Below, piece after piece: positions 54,817 to 64,000 of a stretch of 64,000 bases of DNA (the stretch's first letter is position 1; each line of letters starts with the position of its first letter). A model generated the notes under the pieces. The model was given only the letters and a program-made list of their open reading frames with translations. It searched no databases and had not been told where the DNA came from. The DNA comes from Thelonectria olida (taxonomy: Eukaryota; Ascomycota; Sordariomycetes; Hypocreales; Nectriaceae), in the NCBI GenBank assembly GCA_020736575.1, contig JAGPYM010000001.1, positions 3,410,001 through 3,474,000 of the forward strand, in the 5' to 3' direction. The translations under genes were made by a program, and so were the position numbers.

Positions 54817-56549
54817 ATGGGTGTCCATTCTGACCCCGAATACAAGGGCGGCGATGCCCCTACCGCCTCGGATACTGCCCCCGGCGTCCTCCTCGACAGC
54901 GGCAATGTCGATGCCAAGTACGGCCAGACCCAGCGAGGTCTCTCTCCTCGTCACGTCCAGCTCATGGCCATTGGTGGCTCTATTGGAACTGGTCTCTTCG
55001 TCGGTATCGGTGGCGTCCTCTCCAAGGCCGGCCCTCTCTCTGTTGTTCTCGGTTACCTCATCTGGGGTGTCTTCTTCGTCTGGCCCTGCAACTTGTGTGT
55101 CGCCGAGATGTGCTCCTATCTTCCTGTCCGCGGTACCATCTTTGAGCTCGCTTCCCGTTTCGTCGACCCTGCCCTCGGTTTCTCTATGGGTTGGACATAC
55201 TTCTACGCCGGTGTCATGCTTGTTTGTGTCGAATATTCTGCTGTCGCAACACTGATGCAATACTGGGTTCCAGATGTGAATCCAGCTGCTTGGGTCGCCA
55301 TGGCCATGGTTATCTGTGTTCTGCTCAACGTCGTCGCCGTCAAGTGGTACGGAGAGTCCGAGTTCATCATGGCCTCGCTCAAGGTCCTGCTCCTGTTTGG
55401 CCTTCTCTTCATCACCCTCGTCACCATGTGCGGTGGTAACCCCAAGAAGGATGCCTATGGTTTCCGATACTGGGGCGACGGCATGGCCATGCAGGCATAT
55501 CACGGCACAGGCGCAGTGGGTCGCTTCGCCGGCTGGTGGAAGGTTGTCCTCTATGCTGGTTTCACCATTGCTGGTCCCGATATGATCTCTCTGGCCTCCG
55601 GTGAGATCCAGAACCCTCGCCGAACCATCCCCCGCGTTGCCAAGCTCATCTTCTACCGTCTTATCGGTTTCTACGTTCTTGGAGTGTTGGCTGTCGGCAT
55701 CATCTGCTCTTCTGAGGACACTCGTCTTCTCGGCGCTCTCGAGAACGGCGACTCTGGTGTTGCTGCCTCTCCCTGGGTCATTGGTATCTCCAACCTTGGC
55801 ATCAGCGGTCTCCCTCATTTGATCAACTTCCTTATCCTGACCTCTGGTCTGTCGTGCGGTAACGCCTACCTGTACTCCGCTTCCCGAACTCTCTACGGTC
55901 TTGCCCGAGGTACGTCAAGAAACTCATTGATATGACAGCAATTTGTGTACTAATACGATGAATAGATGGCCAGGCTCCTGCTTTCCTTATGAAGTGTACC
56001 AACGCTGGTGTTCCCATCTATGCTGTCGGTGTTGTCAGCGTAATCACCTGCATCACTTTCCTCGTCGCTTCCGAGAACTCCGTCACCGTCTTCTACTGGT
56101 TCGTCGACCTGACCACCACCGGTCTCATCGCTTCCTACACCATGATGCTGGTCGTCTTCGTCGGCTGGTACCGCGCCCGTGTTGCCCAGGGCCTCAACCC
56201 TGCCTCTCTTTACTATACCGCTCCTCTCACCCCCTGGTCCGCCTACCTCGGTCTCTTCCTCGGCTGCTGCGCTCTCCTCTTTGTCGGCTTCGACTCCTTC
56301 AAGCCCTTCACCGTCCAGAGCTTCATCACCGCCTACTTCTGCCTTCCCTACACCGTCATCCTGTTCTTCGCCTGGAAGTTCATCAAGAAGACCCACATGG
56401 CTGATCCGAACACTGCTGATCTCGTCAGCGGCAAGAAGGAGGTCGACGAGGAGTGCCGACACTGGGAGGAGGGTGGCATCGAGGAGAACTGGCAGCGTGA
56501 GCTTGTTGGCATGACCTTCTGGAGACGCTGCTGGGAGAAGATGTGGTAA
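54817..56549 (+). CDS. Amino-acid permease, YAT/APC family
   Basis: Two exons, 54817-55909 and 55966-56549, with a 56-bp intron (GTACGT, branch TACTAAT, acceptor AATAG), give 558 residues. The protein is a plasma-membrane H+/amino-acid symporter. After a polar N-terminus comes the family hallmark RHVQLMAIGGSIGTGLFVG (helix 1), then CSYLPVRGTIFELASRFVDPALGF and GWTYFYAGVMLVCVEYSA, DMISLASGEIQNPRRTIPRV and SASRTLYGLARDGQAP. About 12 membrane helices can be seen. The C-terminus ends RRCWEKMW after an EECRHWEEGGIEENW segment typical of fungal members. Substrate is not decided by sequence. Codon use is strongly biased toward C-ending optimal codons, which suggests high expression; the bias also leaves a long antisense frame open. 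Confidence 0.92.
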
Positions 56550-57859
56550 TCGTATTGTTAGAAATTTCTTGACAAGATACATTAAGGCCCGAAAGATCGC
56601 CAGATCTCCTTCGTATACCCGAGCCTAATACATAGTAACATGCACTATTGTTCAATCATTATCTGTCCACTTCAATTATCTGTGACACCTATACATCAAA
56701 GTTATTCATTATCTGCTTACAATCACCTCGTCCGTACTGGATACATCAAGTTTGACTTAATGTTGATCAACTTACCAACTGGAATGCAACTACCTTCCCA
56801 AACCCCGACAGCGGTCGTTTTATGTGTTTTCCCCAGACGCCTATTCTTGGTCGACCTGACCTTATGTAAAGCATGGTTGTCTCAAGGAATAAGGTTCGAG
56901 TTCGAGGAACTTCTACTATAGTATGTGCATATATGACTTGGTATTTCACTGATACTTGCCCGGGAGTAGTAAAGTGACAAGCCAAAAAGTCTGGCACCAT
57001 CACTCCTAACCTTACTCCTAACCTCACGCTTAAATGCTGTATACGGGGTGGTGCCAAACTTTTGAACTGTCATAGTAGGAATTACCGCGATGGCACCACT
57101 CATCGGAACACGAACAGAAAAGCAGGATGAATTTCGATGGTTTTTACGTCTTGCTGCTGCCTGCTTCGAGCTCTGTGCTGGGCTTGGTAGAGTCTTGGAA
57201 TCGGAAATATCATAGGTTTGAAGGACTGGCTCCTCTCAGGTCATAAAACGAATATAAATGCAGCAACTACAACGACATGGCATCCATTCAGTTTCATATA
57301 TCGAGGCTGTAGTAATTCTTATTACAAAATTTATAACAAGCTCAATATTGCTTCTACGTTGCAATTATGAATTCCAGTCATTGGAGCAGTTGATTTGGCA
57401 ACTTCCGCTTCCTGGAATGCCTCGGAGCTCTTGTCTACACTGGCAAGTGCATTCTTTCCAGCTCATGGCAAGAATGAAATATCAGGTTTCTCGTGATTGA
57501 ATTACTTCCGACGAAGCCTCAAACTTTGGGGTGTATTAAATGACGAGTTAGCAGAAGCCCGTGACGCTCTCTAGTCAAGTCTCCTCTCTCAAGGGAGCAG
57601 TTTACTCCCAAGTTTCAAGAGGATCACTACTTTAGACAAGAACTATGAATATTTTGCGCCTAGACTCCTCTGAGAGGCGTTTCTGTTATGTTTGTAAAGA
57701 TGGAAGAAAAGAATTGTCGTACCGGCGACGGTACAGAGGTCAGTACAAAAGATGGAGGCAGAGGCAACAGACAACGCAACTCTACCAGCTTTCGGCATAT
57801 TTAGGCGAATGAAGTGTCCTTCTTGAGGCAGTGAACTTAGCAGCTTGACAGGTCACATC

Positions 57860-58260
57860 ATCTTTTTTCAACGAGAAAATCCACGGCAAAGTCAGTCGAC
57901 GACGGCTCAAGCGGAGGATGGGCGGGCATCTCCCATGCACTTGGCACATCTATGAAATGGTCGAGAGCTTGCACTTCTATTTCTTTTGTTACAAGTTCCG
58001 AATATAGCCTCGATTAGTGCCCGATCCACTGCTTTTGGATCATTGGATGTTGGATACGAAAGCATCGTCGAGGATACAACCTGCGCGTGCCCCGTCGATA
58101 GCCTCAATGACTTCGGCGAGTAGGGCTCTCATGATTCCACCAACAAGAAGGCCACGAGCTGGACTGTTGATGAGCTCGATTGATTGGACCATTCTTTCAG
58201 CTAGAGTCGAACACGGGAAGTGGACTATGGTGCTTCGAGCACGGCTACGTGAATGTCTTC
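57860..58260 (-). pseudogene. Possible decayed coding sequence
   Basis: On the minus strand, one frame reads RMVQSIELINSPARGLLVGG and IMRALLAEVIEAIDG (about 58190-58090), then hits stops. A different frame reads EVQALDHFIDVPSAWEMPA and ends about 57855. Together they look protein-like but are interrupted and shifted. A very tentative resemblance is to the C-terminal part of ketopantoate-reductase-type proteins. It could be a real gene with introns I failed to place, or chance. Confidence 0.2.
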
Positions 58261-59576
58261 ACGTCTCAAGCAGCCTGATGAACCCAAGTTACCCAATGTA
58301 CATTGCCAATGCTGTCCCTCTTACAGCTATTAAATCCCATGACCCATCCTCCGACTTCAAAATTCGATTTGGCCCTGCGTGACAAGCCTGTAACAAAGTG
58401 CGCGGCTGTTAGCTGAGGTTGACACTTGCCTGCCCTCTTGACAGACACTGATGGCAGGCGAGAGGAAGCATTCGGTAATGAAGAGGGTTGCCGTGCTAGT
58501 GTGAATGGAGCACTCTAGTGTTAGGTATGGTTATATTTTGAACTGTAGTTCTTTGAGTCTGATGAATCTCAGCTCCAGTTTAGGGGCTGACCAACATGTC
58601 TATCAAACTACCCAAGTCGAAGCGAGGCAGCATCGTTTGAGCACTTTTACATCGCAGAGGAAACATGAGTCATACCATTCTAAGACTGATCGATCCTCGG
58701 CTTATACATTCAGCCCGGCGATTAGCAAACTCAATTGACAGCTTGAAGCGAAGGATTCTAGGGTCCGGAACCGAAGAATGCAACGTCGTGACGTTTGCCG
58801 GATCGGTATGGGAAACCTGGGGGTTACCGTTACATCCTACTGCAGCCTTTTGAAAGCACTGTCGGGTCCGTCCGCACTCCGACTGGAGACAGTTGAAACA
58901 AACAGGAACAGGGCACGCACTCGAAACAAGGAGGATTCGTCGGCGAGCAACATCCACCGGGCTCACGCACGGGAGGACCGATGAGCTTGCGGGCATGCCG
59001 CGCTCGAGCAAAATCACAGGGCAGCGCAGAGGCAACGGGCAACGGGCACGGAGCAACACTGCGAAACGAAGGCCTATGAGGATCGACCAAGGCCAGGCTG
59101 ACGCGGCTCCGTTGTGGCTCGGGTCAAAGGGAAGCAAGCGAGCCGAATAACAACGGCAAAGTGAGACCATATCAGCCAGGGAGAAGAACAATCCTCTCAA
59201 GAAGGACATCAATGCCAACGAAGAAAATATCGTTTGCGCAACTTTGACTGCGGCTGGCAAACTCTTTCTCGAACAAGCCTTGTTCGTAGCACGGAAGAAA
59301 AAGGAGAGGAAAAAGGGAGCGATGTTACGTCTATTGCGACTATTGGCTGGTGGCATATCCGCCAATGTACGAATAGAAGTCATTGTGATATATCAGAATG
59401 GGTTTACTTTTTCTATGCATGCAGCACCGGTAGAGCAGCCCTTGCTCCGGCAAGAGATTATTATGCACCACAAGATGAGGGTAGGGGGTTGTTGTTGTTG
59501 TGCAAATTCTGCATAGGAGGCCATCGACTTGATCTACGAAGTGCAGAACTGACCGATGGCATCTCTCAGCTTCCGT

Positions 59577-59600
59577 GCTTGCTTGCTTGCTTGCTTGCTT
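59577..59600. repeat. GCTT microsatellite
   Basis: Six perfect GCTT units in gene-free sequence. Confidence 0.9.
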
Positions 59601-60371
59601 GATATCATCATCTCTTATCCCCGTCGAGGTTCGCCCAACACGGCGGGCCTAACGTCGGCATTTGCTAGTTGTGATTGCTTTTTCCTTCATCCTCTTCTTT
59701 GCAGGAAGAAAAAAAGAAAAGCCCCTTCGCCGCTCGGACGTGACGTGACGGGACCTGGAGAAAATGACGTGCTGAAGAGGGCCAGGGAAATGGAAATGGG
59801 GACGAATATTCCATTTATGAGACATGGGGGGTAACGAAAGGGGGGCGTGTTTTGTTGGTTTGTTACTGCTGCAGAGTCCATCTGTCTGTCTCTTCATCGT
59901 ACGAGTGAAGTGAGTGAGTGGTGATGGGGTCGCCAGTTTTGCTCTGCTTGAGTCATTATGTCAATTTCCGACTGCTCGGGAGTTGGTGCGTTTATTGGCA
60001 TTCGCTTATTATCATTATGATTACCTATTGTACGTCACATTTTGGAAAGACTATCGGCATCTAGCCTTGTGCTCAAAGCTGTCACTGGGACATGGCATGG
60101 GGCACGCATAAAGACCAACTGTCGGTAGTCAGCATCGAGACAGGGTCCAACACCTCCCATCAGGGTCAAAAGAGGCAAAAACAGCATCCAGAGGACATGG
60201 GGATTCGCGCCAGATGTCGGTGAGGCCCGTATCCGCCAGGGGCATCCCCCGGCCAGGAACGTGGCCACGAGGGCTCTTAATAAGACTGCGTTATCAGGCG
60301 CACCGGGTAAGCTGGGGCACATCCTTGCCTCTCTGGTGAGGGGTTCAATATTGAAAAGAGCCGCCGTTGGA

Positions 60372-60391
60372 AGAGAGAGAGAGAGAGAGAC
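60372..60391. repeat. AG dinucleotide microsatellite
   Basis: About ten AG units. Confidence 0.9.
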
Positions 60392-61813
60392 TCATGTCGC
60401 AGATGAGGCTCGTCGTGGCAAGTTGAACCATTATGAACCGCCGTCACCGCCGGGAAATTTCCGGGGACCTGCCACGAGCCAAGTCGTGCAGGTGCAAGGG
60501 CAGGGGCAAGCGAGTCATGCGCTGGGCGTGAGGAAGAAGTGAGGTCGATGCCTGGGCAGAGAGGATCGATCATCAAGTGGTTGTGGACAGCAAAGGGCCA
60601 TTGTGATTGCAATGTGGGGAGGACAGTAGCATTCCGTTGATTGACATGGCATGCTTATTAACCTCGTCTGCAGATCGTGATGTTTTTATTTAGTGAGCAG
60701 CCTCCTTGTAATTGCTTCAGCGATGGGGAACATGAGCCAAGCCGAAAAAGAATCTGCACCTACATAGTAGAGGAACCGGTGCACAACTACTACGTAGTGC
60801 ATACGCAACGGAAGCTTACGTTGAAGCTATTGCTGGGCCCGTTGGACGCCCGTTTCCCCCATGGCGTTCCTCATAGCGCAACCTCGTGGCTCCAGACCAA
60901 GCACCACGAGGAAGTGGTACGAGAGCTATTCCCCTTGAACTATCGGCTCCGACGTGTGCAAAGCCCGGAGCGTGGCTGAGAAACCGACGAATACTTGACA
61001 CGTACGAATACTGCCGAAGCGTGCAAGTTGGAGCGAGTGACGGAGTCAATCAACCATAATAATGATGTGGCAAAGGGCCAGAACAGAGGGGACGAGGCAA
61101 GCCACCGCAAACATGTCTCGAAACGGGGAGCCCATCGAACCATTGTCGCGGCTATCTGTGGGAAAATGTGCGTTACAGCGCATCGCAGCTCCCATCTCGA
61201 CTTGGTTGAACCCGGGGAAGACGGACGAACACTTGTTGGGCGTTGGGGGAGCCCTCGGATGGGTTGAGCCGTGCTATGTAGCCCATACTTCCCCTTCCCG
61301 TCCTCCCATTTCCTCCGTAGCGCCGTCTCCCAAAAACGCCCTTTTTAGTTTTCGGGTCTGGCTGAGATGAGGGACGGAGCGTCAAAGGAGGATGGATGCT
61401 GCCGTGCCGTGTTTGATAGCGGTGCACGGCTCACGGGCAGTCCAGAGTCTGCATCACGACGAAACGGCGTGGACGATCCATGTTGGGAGCAGATCAGATC
61501 CTCTAGGAGATGGAAGAAGTTTCTGATTGAACAGGAGGCCGCATGGAGATATTCCCACAAGAGCGGGAGTGAGTTATTAGTTGAAACCGCCAATGTGAGC
61601 CCGGAGCCTCGTGCTGTGCCAAAACTCCACCATGAGACTGTTCGAGAAGTCGAGAGAGGCGTTAAAGAGTGAGTCGATGGCAGAGAACGTGCAGTAACGG
61701 ATGTGGACTGGTGGCGTTCCCCTTTGTGTCTCAGCTCCGTCCTATTGTGTATCCGCAACAGCGAAAGGTGACCCGTCATGTCTTTGGTCGCGCCTCATTC
61801 GACTGCAATAAAT

Positions 61814-61842
61814 TGATTTGATCCGATTTGATTTGATTTGAT
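61814..61842. repeat. GATTT pentanucleotide repeat
   Basis: Four to five GATTT units with one GATCC variant. Confidence 0.8.
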
Positions 61843-64000
61843 ACCGCGGTTGGTCATGGTGATGCAGAAGACGGGACTGGGTATCCATGGGAAGATCACC
61901 GGTTGTAACATCGATCAAAGAGCCGGTTCTTACTTCCTATATTAAATCAACAATGAACTGTGAACGAATACCTAGGCACTGTCTCATTACTGCGTATCAG
62001 TAGCACAAAGACTAATAAACCTGCGACCGAGACGATAGGGTAGCTTCGTCTCGCGTCCTCTCACCATCCGTACACTCAATCCCACCCGGACTAGACTGCT
62101 CGTATCACTCCGTACTCCGATCATGGCGGGCGATGAAAGCAGCCCGCCATCTCCGAATCACGAGGCGACAAGGGTGAAAAGCTGTATGACCATGCACAAG
62201 CATCATCACGGCATCCACGGTCTTCCATGACCACTTTCACAGGGCACGCTTGTCGTTCAACTCTCGGCATCCAGGGACCCAACGAGCAGGCCCCTCCAGC
62301 CACCGGTCCGCCCGCCTCAGGTCGCGGCCAGTGCCCAGGGGTCCATCCTACTTCTCCTCCTCTTATGTAAGGGGGAAAAGGGACTGAGAGGGAGTCCCTG
62401 GGCCGGGCGAGATGAGGCCTACTTGATGATGGGAGAAAAGGCTGTTGAGCTCTCCATCTCCACCTAAACCTTGTCCCCTGAGGAGCTGTGGCAGAGGGTG
62501 ATCGTGACGAGTTGAGGCTTCGTTAGCTTCTTTTCCCAGCTCCGGTGGGCTGGGGCTGGCGGCAAAGATTCACGTTGTTGCCATGCCCATCAAAGCCGAG
62601 TCTTCTTCCCGTCTCTGTCGCAGAAGCAAACAATTCATTATTCTAGGCCCCAAAGGTCCGTTCCCTTGGTTCTGCTAGCTCTCCTGGCCCACTGCAGCGG
62701 TCCATTCCGGGGGGGCAAGCTGAAAGAAGGGATGGCTTGAGATGGCTTGGAGGCTTGCTGGTTGCTTGGTAAAGTAGCAATGGACGATCATTGACGTCCG
62801 AATCTCGACAAGCAACGTGATCGCTGTGGCTGGGGTGTGACTGGTCTCCGGTCCCTGTGGGAAGGGGTGGAACGCCTTCTGGGGGATTTATATTTGCTTT
62901 TTTTCGTGCTTGTTCGCCCTGTCTATCTTGCAGAACCATGCGAGTGATGACTCTGATTGATGACAGGAGGATCGAAAGATGATTTCTCCGGAGAGGGTCT
63001 ATGCTGTCGATGGTGCTTTCATGTCGTAGACGTGAGGCAATGGTGCATATGTGTGAAGTACACAGACCCTCATCAACTTGACTCCATCATCATCTCGGGC
63101 AGTTTCTTCAGCACTTCTTCATCGTTATGCAAGGGGCGTCACCGTCGCCGTCACTGACAAGGGCGCCGATCTTCCACCTTTCTTTCCTCTTCACTGATCA
63201 GAAGGCCCCGCATTGGGATTTGCCCCCCTGTTCATCTCGCCGTCTCCGTTCGTCCCCCCTGGATGGGAACTGTCGACCCTGGAAGGTCACTGGACCGAGT
63301 TTGGGAGCCATAGACCTGGCCGCAATTGGTGTCCCCCTGGTTCGTTCACCACCACTGCCACCGGTCATGACCAGCACCGGCAGAGGGGACTAGCCTTGCT
63401 GAACCTGATGCGATCCTGAGTGTGGGTGGTGGACCCCTGACGAGTACCTCGCCCACCTGACAAAGGCGAGCGAGAGAAGAATTGATCATTGATGGGATCG
63501 AGAAAGAAGGCGAATGCCCAGGCACGGCGTAATGGGAGTGGCAGTAAGCCATGTCTCACTTCCCGGGATATTATCCCCATCCCGTCCCGTTTGTCCACCT
63601 GATGCAACCAGTTCATATGCTGTAGGAACTGCTTTTAGCCTGTGAGGCTTTGATATCCATCTGTTCCAATCCACGAATCAGCTTTGTTGGCTGGTGGTCA
63701 AGAGCCCGGACCCCTTCGCGGGCAGCGGCGGGTGAGATCGAAAGGCCGTGGAATCTTCTCTGCTGCAAGGTACGGGATAGCACCCCCCTTTCACACACAC
63801 TTCTCCCCAAAGTCGCCCAGTCCATCGGCTCTGACGCCAATGAGCACTATGGCGTATTAGTTACGTAGTACGTCTTGCCTAGCAATGGGAAGCCAGATGG
63901 GTAAAATTACACCGACATGCGTGAGTTCGGTGCTGTGGCAGCATCGTGTCCATCACAAGGGAATGGGAACTTTTCAGTTTCCGGTATTCTGTTAGTCTGG

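Larger units (their letters stand above)
56550..64000. other. 7.5 kb gene desert at the right end
   Basis: I find no gene with recognisable domains over 7.4 kb. The longest ATG frame is 237 codons (58670-59383, minus). The first 2 kb are AT-richer; the rest is GC-richer with microsatellites (59577-59600, 60372-60391, 61814-61842). One minus-strand patch (about 57860-58260) reads like broken coding sequence. No rRNA, tRNA or transposase is seen. It may be regulatory sequence of a gene beyond the right edge, long non-coding transcripts, or decayed DNA. Confidence 0.5.

Noticed and set aside
54742..55818. 358-codon open frame antisense to the permease gene
   Set aside because: It mirrors the strongly biased codon use of the permease; the translation is Asp/Glu/Gly/Thr-rich with no domain, and the sense strand is certain.
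56885..56905. GGTTCGAGTTCGAGG, resembling a tRNA T-arm
   Set aside because: No matching acceptor, anticodon or D-arm could be placed around it on either strand.
57001..57030. Repeated CCTAAC-like units resembling telomere repeat
   Set aside because: Only three irregular copies and not TTAGGG-type spacing; nothing else suggests a chromosome end.

Overview
The window looks like nuclear DNA of a filamentous ascomycete, most likely a Sordariomycete and plausibly Hypocreales. The evidence is short GT-AG introns of about 47-90 bp with CTAAC/CTGAC-like branch points, C-ending codon preference, pyrimidine-rich leaders before start codons, and a full set of fungal families (SAS4, YPT35, DUF7707, RCF1, RTC5, SUR7, Swp1, YAT-type permease). 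I see no bacterial operons, no rRNA, no convincing tRNA and no intact transposon. The genus cannot be fixed from the sequence alone.

Layout. Left part (1-8.1 kb): four minus-strand genes, namely the 5' part of TAF2 (cut by the window edge), a SAS4-domain chromatin protein, an IQ/calmodulin-binding protein of the plant IQM type, and the PX protein Ypt35. A 4.5 kb gene-free stretch follows (8.1-12.6 kb). Middle part (12.6-50.3 kb), dense and of mixed orientation: a GPI-anchored DUF7707 protein, the CDP-alcohol phosphotransferase EPT1/CPT1, a short-chain dehydrogenase, a metallophosphoesterase, a glutaminyl-peptide cyclotransferase, an arylamine N-acetyltransferase, the OST subunit Swp1/ribophorin II, an alpha/beta hydrolase, N-myristoyltransferase, an ABHD12-like hydrolase with an 8-nt micro-exon, the TLDc protein Rtc5, the supercomplex factor Rcf1, a membrane-anchored ZZ/EF-hand protein, a SUR7-family protein, an Asn-rich secreted protein, an AdaA-like metal-binding regulator, an esterase-713-like hydrolase with a long disordered tail, and a flavoprotein/F-box-like/ankyrin-like fusion. 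Right part (50.3-64 kb) is sparse: one amino-acid permease (54.8-56.5 kb) between gene-free stretches of 4.5 and 7.5 kb.

How the genes work together. Most are unrelated housekeeping genes, as usual in fungi. Functional threads are the secretory/membrane system (Swp1, EPT1, QPCT, SUR7, DUF7707, Ypt35), transcription and chromatin (TAF2, SAS4), and lipid modification of proteins (NMT about 3 kb from Rtc5, whose N-terminus MGQTLS is a myristoylation-type motif). Divergent pairs with shared promoters are ABHD12-like/RTC5, RCF1/ZZ-EF, metallophosphoesterase/QPCT, YPT35/DUF7707 and esterase-713-like/flavoprotein fusion.

The most unusual items are the flavoprotein fusion (its PXMN-type motif reads PGMS), the AdaA-like protein with bacterial Ada cysteine spacing, the esterase-713-like protein with a shifted nucleophile elbow, the 8-nt micro-exon coding the oxyanion-loop HG, and the long right-hand gene desert. 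All intron positions were read by eye from splice motifs and reading frame, without transcript data.
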